Shown: positions 34,070-42,690, counted from the stretch's first letter. The stretch is DNA of 43,062 nt from Bacteroidetes bacterium GWA2_32_17 (GCA_001769035.1 MENF01000055.1:784-43845), one strand, 5' to 3'. The notes: generated by a model from the letters alone, not told the origin. A program made the numbers and translations.

Positions 34070-35467
34070 ATGAACGAAGAAGATTTATTAAAATTTGGAT
34101 TTCCTACCGAAAGACCTTCAATTATAAAGGTGCTGGGAGTAGGAGGTGGTGGTAGTAATGCCGTTAACCACATGTTTAAACAAGGTATTAATGATGTTGA
34201 CTTTGTGGTTTGCAATACCGATGTTCAGGCACTTGCGAAAAGTCCGGTTCCTATTAAAATTCAATTAGGACAAACTTTAACCGAAGGACTTGGCGCAGGA
34301 AGCTATCCCGAACAAGGAAAACAAGCTGCAATAGAAAGTTTGAACGACATTGTTAGTTTACTTTCCGAAAATACAAAAATGGTTTTTATTACAGCAGGAA
34401 TGGGTGGAGGTACCGGAACTGGTGCAGCACCCGTAATTGCAAAAGCTGCTAAAGAATTAGGTTTGCTTACAGTAGCTATTGTTACAATACCTTTCCATTT
34501 CGAAGGTCCAAGACGCTTTAATCAGGCGATAGAAGGCATTCGGGAATTAAAAGAAAATGTTGATTCATTGTTAGTTATTAACAATGAAAAATTACGCGAA
34601 ATTTATGGAAATCTTCCTGCATCCGAGGGATTCTCAAAAGCCGATGATGTGCTAACAATGGGTGCCAAAGGTATTGCAGAAATTATTACCGTATCAGGTC
34701 ATATAAACGTTGACTTTGCCGATGTTAAAACCGTAATGAGTAATAGCGGAGTTGCAATTATGGGAATTGGCGAAGCTGAAGGCGAAAATCGTGCTATTGA
34801 GGCAATAAAAATAGCTCTTTCGTCGCCACTTCTTAATAATAATGAAATTAACGGAGCAAAAAATGTACTTTTAAATATTACTTCCGGTGAATGTGAAGCT
34901 ACTATGGATGAAATCGGACAAATTAGTGATTATGTTCAGGATGCTACCGGTTCTAAAGCTGACATGATTTTTGGAAGCTGCACTAATCATGCTCTTGGAA
35001 GTAAAATTAGTGTAACTATTATTGCTACAGGTTTTGGTACATCTTCAATTCCTGAATTAAATGTTATAACACCTAAAACCAGAAACCAAAAACCTGAAAC
35101 CAGAAACTCAGAAACAAAAACTCAGAAAATTGAAATACCAAAAGAAAACAATGTAAATAATTCAATTACTTCGTTTGAGCAGAAATCAATTGATTTTAAC
35201 GAAAACAATATTTCAGAGAACAATGTTGTAACAAATCTTCAAAATACATTAACCAACCCTCAAAAACAAACCATTCTTACTGATTTAGATAATAATGATG
35301 AGATAGATAAACTATCGAATATTCCGGCTTATTTAAGGCAAAATATTGTAGTTGAAGATAAAAATTTTTCAACTTCATCTGATAAATCAAGTTTCACGAT
35401 TAATAAGACTAAAAATGGTACTCAGTTAAGAGAAAATAATTCATATTTACACGATAATGTTGATTAA
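34070..35467 (+). CDS. ftsZ: Cell-division tubulin FtsZ with heptamer-derived linker
   Basis: A 465-residue GTPase that polymerises into the Z-ring. GVGGGGSNAVNHM (about 23-35) and the tubulin signature GGGTGTG (112-118) bind GTP. The T7 catalytic loop is NVDFADVKTVM. The globular core ends near residue 325. A disordered linker follows, whose start (335-353) is encoded by a heptamer array. The conserved Bacteroidota C-terminal peptide IPAYLRQN is at about 418-425 and would bind FtsA. About 40 residues extend beyond this peptide, unusual because it is normally close to the C-terminus. It is preceded by the GxxExxY cassette instead of ftsA. Confidence 0.97.
   Translation: MNEEDLLKFGFPTERPSIIKVLGVGGGGSNAVNHMFKQGINDVDFVVCNTDVQALAKSPVPIKIQLGQTLTEGLGAGSYPEQGKQAAIESLNDIVSLLSENTKMVFITAGMGGGTGTGAAPVIAKAAKELGLLTVAIVTIPFHFEGPRRFNQAIEGIRELKENVDSLLVINNEKLREIYGNLPASEGFSKADDVLTMGAKGIAEIITVSGHINVDFADVKTVMSNSGVAIMGIGEAEGENRAIEAIKIALSSPLLNNNEINGAKNVLLNITSGECEATMDEIGQISDYVQDATGSKADMIFGSCTNHALGSKISVTIIATGFGTSSIPELNVITPKTRNQKPETRNSETKTQKIEIPKENNVNNSITSFEQKSIDFNENNISENNVVTNLQNTLTNPQKQTILTDLDNNDEIDKLSNIPAYLRQNIVVEDKNFSTSSDKSSFTINKTKNGTQLRENNSYLHDNVD
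35072..35127. repeat. Heptamer array inside ftsZ
   Basis: Eight in-phase 7-bp units, including CCTAAAA, CCAGAAA, CCAAAAA, CCTGAAA, CCAGAAA, CTCAGAA and ACAAAAA, encode the first part of the FtsZ linker (TPKTRNQKPETRNSETKTQK). The units are circular permutations of the AAACCAG/AAACCGA heptamers in the M43 gene. Confidence 0.8.
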
Positions 35468-35478
35468 AAAATAAAATT

Positions 35479-35931
35479 ATGACACTTTTCGAAACAATAA
35501 ACAACGACATTAAAAATGCAATGCTTGCTCGTGAGAGTGGCAAGTTAGAAACCCTTAGAAGCATTAAAGCTGCATTTTTGATAGCTAAAACTGAAAGTTC
35601 AAATTCAGAATTAACCCCCGAAAAAGAATTATCAATTATTCAGAAACTTTATAAACAACGCAAAGAATCGGCAAAAATTTATATTGACAATAATCGTAAA
35701 GAACTTGCCGATAAAGAGTTGTTTGAAGCAGAAGTTATAGAACAATATTTACCTAAACCTCCAACTGATGACGAGATTATAAAAATTTTAAATGAAATTA
35801 TAGTTCAGGTTGGTGCAAAATCACCTGCCGAAATCGGAAAAATTATGGGTGTTGCCACAAAACGCTTTGCAGGCTCGGTTGATGGTAAAGTGCTTTCGGA
35901 AAAAGTAAGACAATTATTAGCTGGAAAATAA
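35479..35931 (+). CDS. GatB/YqeY domain protein
   Basis: A 150-residue protein of the YqeY family, related to the C-terminal tRNA-binding domain of amidotransferase subunit GatB. Visible marks are LFETINNDIKNAMLARE with LETLRSIKAA, QKLYKQRKESAKIY, EAEVIEQYLPKPPTDDEI and GKIMGVATKRFAGSVDGK near the C-terminus. A role in tRNA-dependent amidation is often suggested but not established. It lies 11 bp after ftsZ and is the last gene of the plus-strand cluster; this ftsZ-yqeY linkage is common in Bacteroidota. Confidence 0.9.
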   Translation: MTLFETINNDIKNAMLARESGKLETLRSIKAAFLIAKTESSNSELTPEKELSIIQKLYKQRKESAKIYIDNNRKELADKELFEAEVIEQYLPKPPTDDEIIKILNEIIVQVGAKSPAEIGKIMGVATKRFAGSVDGKVLSEKVRQLLAGK

Positions 35932-36038
35932 AAATCTTTGTTCTGTTGGTTTTGGTTAACCACTTATCATATTATTTGGTAGAGGGTTTTATTAAAATAT
36001 TTTTTTACTGTTCGGGTTTAAGTCTATTATTTATCTGG

Positions 36039-36106
36039 TAGCTATCGGATTTATTCTTCGTGACGGTTTTTCGTCAAGCCCATAACATGCAACTCAGCAT
36101 GACAAA
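36039..36106. repeat. REP-like fragment between yqeY and the TldE-like gene
   Basis: TAGCTATCGGATT (36039-36051) recurs exactly at 39929-39941. It is followed by GACG-GTTTTT-CGTC and CATGC-AACTCA-GCATG hairpins and by CAGCATGACA, which resembles CAGAATGACA at 4795-4804. These are probably degraded members of dispersed intergenic repeats in the gap between converging genes. Confidence 0.5.
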
Positions 36107-36193
36107 AAAATAAAATCTATACATTTTACTAATACCATATATTTTTATTATTTGCCTGATAAGAATTTGCATTAGTAACTTAAATTCAGCATT

Positions 36194-38017
36194 TCACTTA
36201 ATTTTACTAAGCGGGTTGCCTACAACAGGGATATTTTTAACTACACCTTGCTTTTCTTTTACAATATCTAATTCCTGAAATAAAAGACCTTCAGGTAAAA
36301 TAAAACTTGCTGGTGTACCTGTTAATTTATAGTCCCAATTGTAAATATCAATATTAATAGGCATTATCATTGTATTATAAACCTGCATTTCGGATGATGT
36401 TGCCAATATTCGTTTAAAAGATTTTGTACTAAGTCCTTGAACTTCAGCTAAACTTACTAATTCCTCGCTTCCATCGAATACTTTAACCCGATAAACCTGT
36501 ATTGTTTTTGAAAGGTCGGTTTTGGGTTTAGATGCACCAAAAAAGGAAATGCTGTTTTCGTTTTCAATGTCTGCAGCATCGGAAACAACTTTTCTTACAA
36601 TATATGCATACTCAAGATCTTCTTCTTTAGCTGATGCTAAAAGCATTTCTTTTAGTTTTTTCTTATCAACGGATGTTACAGGGTTATTATTGAACATTTT
36701 TATAACACCTGCTCCGGTAACTGTTTTTATTCCTCCGTTGTGTAATGCAGCACGGGCGTGACCATTGGTCTGTTTCATTTTTAAGCTGGGGGTTCTGGTG
36801 CAAAGTAAATTTTTAAGCACACCCTTTTCAACCAGAACTAATGTGTCGCGAGCTTTAACTCCTTCTGCATCTGTGATAAAACTGCCAATTAATGTTGTAT
36901 TTTGAAAAGCTGCAAGTGTTGGAAGTGCTTCTATACTAATATCCCTGGAAATTATTTTTTTATTTAGCATTGCTTCAAGTGTGTTCTCTTTTACCTTGTC
37001 GGGAGCCATGCTAATAATCTGCTCACTTCCAACAACGGGTTTTCTTACAGCAACCAATCCATTAACATTTGTAAAAAACTTTTGCACAAAAACTTCGGCA
37101 GCTGCCTGACCTTCGAATAATATTGGTCCGCTATAAGGTTCGTTGATTGCATTTTTTTGTACCAGTTCCGATAAATTATTTGCCATCTTTTCAACTTCGG
37201 CAAGCATTGTTTTTTCATCGGGTAATTGTGATGTGTTTTTACAAAACCACAAAACATGGTCGTTTAACACCTCTCCACTTGGTGCTTGCGTTGTTGCAAC
37301 TACTTTGACTGATATGATTTGTAATGGATATTGCACAGAAGTCCCTTCGCTATTAGCGAAAAATACCTGCCCATCGTAAACAAAAACATTCACATCAGAT
37401 TTTTGGATATTATGGTATTTGTTAAAAACAATTGAAAGATTTCGGGCAAGACTTTCCATCTGAGATTTATTAAACTGAAAACTTTGATAAGGTACAACCG
37501 TTTCCGATTTTGTTACTAGGCAAAAATCAACTAATTGCTTTTCTTCTTCTGTAAGACTTTGTTGGCTTAAAGCAGAAATTTTAGCTTCGTAATTTGTTAT
37601 TGCATCTTTGTAATTATTATCTGTAAGAAGCCACAATGCTCTGCGTATATCATTCTTATTATTTGAAAAAGGAACTTCGTTACTAATGTTATTCCATGAC
37701 CACATATTATTTTCGTCGAGATAATTTTCGTTAGTTTTTCCGTTTTCGCCAACCAATACACGATTTTCGAACAATCTGAAGGGTTTTTCTTCTGACAGAA
37801 CAATGGCACCCAAAGTTGCTTTAATTTGAATTGTTTTTGCATCGGATATGCTGTAGCTTATAAATTTTGGAGGAAGCATTTTTTCAATTTTCAAGCTGTC
37901 CATCCCTCGTTGTATTTCATGTTTCATAGCATCCATAAATGGATTGCTTTGTGCTATTCCTAAAGTTGTTGTATAGATTAATACTACAACTATTAAATAT
38001 GTTTTTATCCTGTTCAT
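36194..38017 (-). CDS. Exported TldE/PmbA-like protein (non-catalytic partner)
   Basis: A 607-residue protein with a signal peptide (about 1-22, ending GIAQS) and a TldD/PmbA-fold domain. Compared with its neighbour, the position of the zinc motif reads EGQAAAEVFVQKFF, with no HExxxH. This is as expected of the TldE (PmbA) subunit, which forms a heterodimer with the zinc-bearing TldD. The shared family elements GVLKNLLCTRTPS and NGHARAALHNGG are present. In E. coli TldD/E is a cytoplasmic peptidase that processes microcin B17 and CcdA; the signal peptide here places this pair in the periplasm or beyond. It follows the TldD-like gene by 21 bp. Confidence 0.82.
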   Translation of the reverse strand: MNRIKTYLIVVVLIYTTTLGIAQSNPFMDAMKHEIQRGMDSLKIEKMLPPKFISYSISDAKTIQIKATLGAIVLSEEKPFRLFENRVLVGENGKTNENYLDENNMWSWNNISNEVPFSNNKNDIRRALWLLTDNNYKDAITNYEAKISALSQQSLTEEEKQLVDFCLVTKSETVVPYQSFQFNKSQMESLARNLSIVFNKYHNIQKSDVNVFVYDGQVFFANSEGTSVQYPLQIISVKVVATTQAPSGEVLNDHVLWFCKNTSQLPDEKTMLAEVEKMANNLSELVQKNAINEPYSGPILFEGQAAAEVFVQKFFTNVNGLVAVRKPVVGSEQIISMAPDKVKENTLEAMLNKKIISRDISIEALPTLAAFQNTTLIGSFITDAEGVKARDTLVLVEKGVLKNLLCTRTPSLKMKQTNGHARAALHNGGIKTVTGAGVIKMFNNNPVTSVDKKKLKEMLLASAKEEDLEYAYIVRKVVSDAADIENENSISFFGASKPKTDLSKTIQVYRVKVFDGSEELVSLAEVQGLSTKSFKRILATSSEMQVYNTMIMPINIDIYNWDYKLTGTPASFILPEGLLFQELDIVKEKQGVVKNIPVVGNPLSKIK

Positions 38018-38038
38018 ATATTTTTTTTGTGGTTATTA

Positions 38039-39709
38039 TTACGGTCTTGGTAAAATTGGCAATTTAGTTTGATTTTTTGCTTTACGTTGTGTTTCAATTT
38101 GTTTTACAAATAGTGTTGGGCAAACAGTACATACAGGAACTGAACCGGATTCTGCTCCGCAAAATCCGGTAAAAATATCATAATCATCACCGGATGCTTC
38201 AATATTCGAAAAAATAGATAAGGGTGTCCCTATTAAATCAACTCCACGAACCAATTCATCAGGTCTGCCATCGGTATAAATTCTATATACTTCGGTAGGG
38301 GTAACATTAAATGCGTTGGGAATATATCTGCCGGTCATTGTAAAGCCTCCCACCGTACTAACAAATAAGTATCCATATTCTTTTCCTTGTTTTTTTGCTT
38401 CATCAATCAGAGCTTGTTTCAATTGTTTTGTTGTTAAAGGTTTATTCGATTCAACAAACATATTCGATTGACGACTAACAGCTTGCATACCTGCCTGTGC
38501 TCTTCCATGTCCGTTTGAATTACTAAACTCTTTTATTGGAGTTCTCGACATTAAAAAGTTTCGCAAAATTCCATTTTCTACTATAATTATTCTTTTACCC
38601 AATTGTCCTTGCTCATCATATTTATATGCTCCGTTTAAAAAGAAATTTTTATATTTAGAAATGGATGGGTCAAAAATAATAGACAAATTTTCATTCAATA
38701 CTTTTTCGCCTACTTTTTTCTTGAATGTTTGAGCATCACTCTCGTCTTTCATTCGTTGTCCTTCAATACGGTGCCCAAAAATCTCATGAAAGAAAACTCC
38801 TGCCGATGCAGCAGATAATAAAGCAGGTCCTGTATATGAATCAACAACCGGAGCTGACCTTAATTTAGTCAGTGTTTCGCTTAATATTTTGGTTTCATTC
38901 ACAATAACTTCATCCAATGGCAAATCGCTTGGATAAAATCCAAAGTAACTTTTATATAATGGCAAATCCATTCCGTCATCAGCCTGAGTTTTGCCATTTA
39001 CCATTACCCTGCAGGTAACTCTGTTTTCTGTAATATTGCTACCATCATCCGATACAAAATATTTTTTTTCGATAATATAAGTGAAATTGGCAGTACCTTC
39101 AATCACATCCTTATTTTGAAGAAATATTACTGAATAACTTTTAAGTTTTTCTTCCCATAATTTGATATCAAAAGCAAGGGTTGTTTCATTTAGTTGGGCT
39201 TCATTATAAATCACAGGTTTTTCTTTACTAAAATCATCAGATTTGTCTTCGTCTTCTACTTTCACAGCAATATTAGCCAAAACCTTTGCATATAAATCGG
39301 CAGATTTGCGATACTGTTTATCTGTTTCTTTCCATAAAACCTGCTTTATTCCTTCTGATACATTTTCAATGGGAATATCAATTCCTTTATCCCAGTCGAA
39401 CCAACCGTAATCTTCTCCTTTTATTGGATGTGTATTGTCAATAGTATTATTACCTACCCTTACCTGTACACATAATCGACGATTATGCGACCAACCGGAT
39501 TTAATAATTTGTCCAAATGATGTTTCAATATTATAAGTTCTTACATCATTTACACGATACGACAGATAATAAGGTGCTGCCTTTTCTTTTTTTAAGGTTT
39601 CCATATTTCTGTTGAGCTCTTCTTTCAGGATGTCTGTTAACTTATCTTGCGAAATTGCCGGAACTGAAAGTAAAAATCCAATAAAAAATAAATAAATTAT
39701 TTTTTTCAT
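38039..39709 (-). CDS. Exported TldD-like metallopeptidase
   Basis: A 556-residue protein with a signal peptide (about 1-20, ending PAIS) and a TldD-type peptidase domain. The zinc motif HEIFGH (308-313, HExxxH) is followed by RIEGQRMKDE. The family's third zinc ligand is the cysteine in FCGAESGSVPVC (about 516); E. coli TldD has the comparable CGKEGQSVPV. GILRNFLMSRTP and NGHGRAQAG are conserved family segments. It should be the catalytic half of a heterodimer with the gene just downstream. Exported TldD/E pairs occur in Bacteroidota, but their substrate is unknown. Confidence 0.87.
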   Translation of the reverse strand: MKKIIYLFFIGFLLSVPAISQDKLTDILKEELNRNMETLKKEKAAPYYLSYRVNDVRTYNIETSFGQIIKSGWSHNRRLCVQVRVGNNTIDNTHPIKGEDYGWFDWDKGIDIPIENVSEGIKQVLWKETDKQYRKSADLYAKVLANIAVKVEDEDKSDDFSKEKPVIYNEAQLNETTLAFDIKLWEEKLKSYSVIFLQNKDVIEGTANFTYIIEKKYFVSDDGSNITENRVTCRVMVNGKTQADDGMDLPLYKSYFGFYPSDLPLDEVIVNETKILSETLTKLRSAPVVDSYTGPALLSAASAGVFFHEIFGHRIEGQRMKDESDAQTFKKKVGEKVLNENLSIIFDPSISKYKNFFLNGAYKYDEQGQLGKRIIIVENGILRNFLMSRTPIKEFSNSNGHGRAQAGMQAVSRQSNMFVESNKPLTTKQLKQALIDEAKKQGKEYGYLFVSTVGGFTMTGRYIPNAFNVTPTEVYRIYTDGRPDELVRGVDLIGTPLSIFSNIEASGDDYDIFTGFCGAESGSVPVCTVCPTLFVKQIETQRKAKNQTKLPILPRP

Positions 39710-40019
39710 TTGTATTAAGTTTTTGTAAATAATTTCTTGATAAATTAGTTTCTTCTAATTTACCGTTTGCAAATTTACAAATTAATTTTAAGACGGTTCT
39801 ATAAATTTATTTTTTTGTAATCGTTGCACATTGTTAATAATTATGAAGATTTTTGAAGCATTAACTTCGTTATGCTTAATTACTGTCTGTCTGTAAAGTT
39901 AGTGTTTGAACCAGAATGTTCGAACCAATAGCTATCGGATTGTTCATAGCTTGTTGTTAAACAATGAACTACAAACTTTTAACATTTCAAAAATGCCAGA
40001 CATTACAAACAAACACTAA
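39710..40019. other. 310-bp gene-free gap upstream of the TldD-like gene
   Basis: It holds a possible -7 box (39770-39777) and an imperfect dyad GAACCAATAGC...GGATTGTTC (39922-39945) centred on ATAGCTAT, which shares 13 bp exactly with 36039-36051. No ORF is recognised. Confidence 0.5.
39770..39777 (-). promoter_or_regulatory. Possible -7 box (TAAATTTG) of the TldD/TldE genes
   Basis: TAAATTTG on the minus strand matches TAnnTTTG, 60 bp before the TldD-like start. No TTTG is seen at the usual upstream distance, so support is partial. Confidence 0.35.
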
Positions 40020-40682
40020 TTACTCTACCGCTTTTTCTCTTGCCTCAATTTCTTCTACAACTTTTTTTTGATTTTCAATTTCTTTTTCTTTATCGGTTTG
40101 GGACGTTTTATTGGTTTCTATATTTTTTTCGGCATCGGCAATTTTCGATTTGTAATCTTCAATTTGTTTTTCAGCCCTTTCTTTTTCTTTTGTTAAATCA
40201 TCTTTTTCTTTTGTTAAGGCATCTAAATCTTTTTGTGCTGCTTTGTGTTTTTCTTTTATAGCATCAACAGATGTTTGAATTGCAAAATCTTTTAATATTT
40301 TTTCCATAGTTTTATATTTCGAAGAATGTTCTGAAGATGATAAATAAGCACCACCCATATCTACTCCAACAACAATTTCGAATTCATCATCACTAACTTT
40401 TCTGACAAAAGCAAATAAGTCGCATGTGTTTGACGATAAGTCTTTTATTGTAGCATCGTCAGCAAATATTTCTTTTTTCATATTTACTTTTGCCCCATAA
40501 TCTTTCATTAATTTTTTCCAGGCTTTTTCGATGTTGTCTTGGTTCGACTCGTAAATTGTTGCAACTAAAGCATTATTTGTGCCGCTACCAATTTTTTCAT
40601 TTTTTTCGTGAATTTTGATTTTCCTTTGTCCAATTGTTGTTAATGTTATAATAACTAACAAGAATGTGAATAATTTTTTCAT
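40020..40682 (-). CDS. Exported coiled-coil protein of unknown function
   Basis: A 220-residue protein. A signal peptide (about 1-19, ending TTIGQ) precedes a compact alpha/beta region (about 20-130) with DFAIQTSVDAIKEKH at its end. A long, highly charged coiled coil (about 135-220, e.g. KEKDDLTKEKERAEKQIEDY) follows. No catalytic motif is recognised. Its ATG overlaps the stop of the DUF502 gene by 4 bp, so the two are probably translated together and may act together at the envelope. Confidence 0.7.
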   Translation of the reverse strand: MKKLFTFLLVIITLTTIGQRKIKIHEKNEKIGSGTNNALVATIYESNQDNIEKAWKKLMKDYGAKVNMKKEIFADDATIKDLSSNTCDLFAFVRKVSDDEFEIVVGVDMGGAYLSSSEHSSKYKTMEKILKDFAIQTSVDAIKEKHKAAQKDLDALTKEKDDLTKEKERAEKQIEDYKSKIADAEKNIETNKTSQTDKEKEIENQKKVVEEIEAREKAVE

Positions 40683-41263
40683 GTTTCTGATTTTATTTCG
40701 TTAGTAAATTGTTTAACAGCACCGCCGGTTAAAATAAACTTCATAGCAACTGATGATGGTATATTTAATTGTTTAACACTTTCGGCTGGTACAATAAAAA
40801 GCTCGCCCGAAAAAGCGTAAGAATGAGGAAAGTAAACAGCTACTTTTTTCCCTTCAACTCCCAAATCCGATAAATCAGTTTGAGTTATAAATCCAATTTT
40901 TTCGAGATTACTAATATTATTAACTTTAACCAATACAGGTGTATTAAATTTTTTTTCTTTGCCAATAAGTGCCGAAAAAAAATCTTTTAGCGGAATGTAC
41001 AAGTCTTTAATTACAGGCAATTTAATAATGAATTTATTTAGCATAACCATTAAAGGTTGAGCAAAAACTCTGCTTCCTACAAACCCTAAAATTGTTACTG
41101 TTACAATTGTTATAACTAATCCTAAACCAGGTATATGTGGATTAAAAAACTCAGCAAATAAATTATCGACAAATAAAAATATTTGATATAAAACATACAT
41201 TGTTACCCCAATTGGAGCTATGTAAAATAATCCTTGAATAAAGTAGTATAGAATCTTTTTCAT
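40679..41263 (-). CDS. DUF502 family membrane protein
   Basis: A 194-residue protein with two transmembrane segments (about 5-32 and 46-66). The family-typical LFYIAPIGVTMYVLYQI, IPGLGLVITIVTVTILGFVGS, IPLKDFFSALI and VAVYFPHSYAFSGELFIVP follow. DUF502 proteins are widespread inner-membrane proteins of unknown function. It lies 1 bp after the YjbR-like gene and overlaps the coiled-coil gene by 4 bp, which suggests one operon. Confidence 0.9.
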   Translation of the reverse strand: MKKILYYFIQGLFYIAPIGVTMYVLYQIFLFVDNLFAEFFNPHIPGLGLVITIVTVTILGFVGSRVFAQPLMVMLNKFIIKLPVIKDLYIPLKDFFSALIGKEKKFNTPVLVKVNNISNLEKIGFITQTDLSDLGVEGKKVAVYFPHSYAFSGELFIVPAESVKQLNIPSSVAMKFILTGGAVKQFTNEIKSET

Positions 41264-41264
41264 T

Positions 41265-41621
41265 TTACAATAAGTTAAATTCCTTTTTTGTTTTCATTGT
41301 AAGACTTTGAGTTACAATTTTGTACGAATGGTCTATTAATTCAAAAACTAATCGGCTTTTAATATTTCCATCTAAATTTAATGTGTTCCAATGTGTTTTG
41401 TTCATGTGATAGCCGGGTGTTATATCTGAATATTGTTCGCGTAATTCTAAAGCTTTTTCAGGGTTGCACTTCAAATTCAATCCGAAGTTGCCATCTAAAC
41501 TTAAAAGAGCAAAAATTTTACCTGCTACTTTAAAAACAAGAGTATCGTTATCGAAAGGAAAGCTTTCGGTAACTGCTTGTTTTTTTAAACAATGTTCACG
41601 TATAGTTTCAATGTTAAGCAA
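41265..41621 (-). CDS. MmcQ/YjbR family protein
   Basis: A 118-residue cytoplasmic protein of the YjbR (CyaY-like fold) family. Marks are ESFPFDNDTLVFKVAGKIFAL and, toward the C-terminus, ITPGYHMNKTHWNTLNLDG, the family's hallmark 'PGYHMNKxHW'. The biochemical role is unknown; DNA binding has been suggested for the fold. It lies between the M23 endopeptidase (12-bp gap) and the DUF502 gene (1-bp gap). Confidence 0.9.
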   Translation of the reverse strand: MLNIETIREHCLKKQAVTESFPFDNDTLVFKVAGKIFALLSLDGNFGLNLKCNPEKALELREQYSDITPGYHMNKTHWNTLNLDGNIKSRLVFELIDHSYKIVTQSLTMKTKKEFNLL

Positions 41622-41633
41622 TTGTTATTTTTA

Positions 41634-42536
41634 TTAAGTATATCTTAACTTTCGCCCAATTCGCAATATTGTTTTTCGTGAAATTCCGTTTAATTTACAT
41701 AAACGTGAGATAGAAACGCCATTACGTTTTGCTATTTTTCCCAAACAGTCGCCCTTCCTAACTGTATAATATCTTGCTTTTTGAATATCATTCATATATT
41801 CGAAAAGACAAGAGTCAACTGTTAATTTATATTTTAACAATGCAAAATTATTAAAATCAATTATTCCGTTAGGATTAATGGGTCCACCTAAATACCTGAT
41901 TTCAAAATGTAAATGTGGTCCTGAAGAGTGACCAGTACTTCCTCCTAATCCAATTAATTCACCCGATTTAACTTCTTGATTTGTACACACTAATGCTTTT
42001 GAAAGATGTGCATAAAGAGTTTCAAGTCCATTATTATTTCTTATAACAATGACATTCCCATACGATTTACTTTTTCTAACAACTCGCACCATCCCATCAA
42101 AAGCAGCAACAATTGAATCGCCGGCACTTAATCCTAAATCTATTCCATAATGAAATTTCCATCTACGCCAGCCAAAATTTGAATTAATTGGTCCTTTTAT
42201 TGGAACCGAAAAAACTGAATTACTATCCAATAATGTTAATATTAGAGTTTCGGTAAGTTTATTCATTTTCGATTGGTAAGGATGAATATCTAACGTATCC
42301 CAAAAAAAGTATTGATTATAAGCAGGAACATTAAAATTACTATCTTTTTTGATTTTAAAAAACTCGTTATCAGTATTTAAAACATCAAATTGCGATGGTT
42401 CTAACTCGTCCTCATCTTCAGGTCCAATAGCTGTAGTATCAGGATTTTCTTCAATTAATTTTGATTGAACTTGTGCAAAAGTTGTAGTAACAATTAGCAC
42501 AAATATAAAAATAAATATTATATAAAATATCTTCAA
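41634..42536 (-). CDS. M23 peptidoglycan endopeptidase with C-terminal LysM domain
   Basis: A 300-residue exported wall hydrolase. A signal peptide (about 1-21, ending TFAQ) is followed by an acidic linker. The M23 (LytM) domain has zinc ligands HxxxD in HYGIDLG (His129, Asp133) and HxH in HLHF (208-210), with GWRRWKFHYG and GSTGHSSGPHLHFE typical of active members. A single LysM domain (about 257-300, YTVRKGDCLGKIAKRNGVS) would bind glycan. It probably cleaves stem-peptide cross-links in the periplasm. It leads the minus-strand group. Directly upstream is the hairpin-rich element at 42547-42690. Confidence 0.93.
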   Translation of the reverse strand: MKIFYIIFIFIFVLIVTTTFAQVQSKLIEENPDTTAIGPEDEDELEPSQFDVLNTDNEFFKIKKDSNFNVPAYNQYFFWDTLDIHPYQSKMNKLTETLILTLLDSNSVFSVPIKGPINSNFGWRRWKFHYGIDLGLSAGDSIVAAFDGMVRVVRKSKSYGNVIVIRNNNGLETLYAHLSKALVCTNQEVKSGELIGLGGSTGHSSGPHLHFEIRYLGGPINPNGIIDFNNFALLKYKLTVDSCLFEYMNDIQKARYYTVRKGDCLGKIAKRNGVSISRLCKLNGISRKTILRIGRKLRYT

Positions 42537-42546
42537 ATCTTTTGTT

Positions 42547-42690
42547 ATTAAGAGGGGTTCTAAAAATTAGATTTTTCGAGGCGGACAAGGTTTTAAAATC
42601 GGAGTTCCGCTATGGCGGAATGAGGATTTTAATCCCGCCAAAGCGGGAGAAGTCCAACAAAGAAAAAGCAATTTTTAGAAGTCCCCTTAT
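42547..42690. repeat. MITE-like element: terminal inverted repeats with two internal hairpins
   Basis: The ends TTCTAAAAATT (42558-42568) and AATTTTTAGAA (42670-42680) are perfectly inverted. The dyad continues imperfectly outward (AAGAGGGG against CCCCTT). Inside, TTAAAATC (42593-42600) pairs with GATTTTAA (42625-42632), enclosing the hairpin TTCCGC-TATG-GCGGAA (42605-42620). A second hairpin, TCCCGC-CAAA-GCGGGA (42633-42648), is adjacent. The element is much richer in GC than its surroundings. No ORF. Confidence 0.7.
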
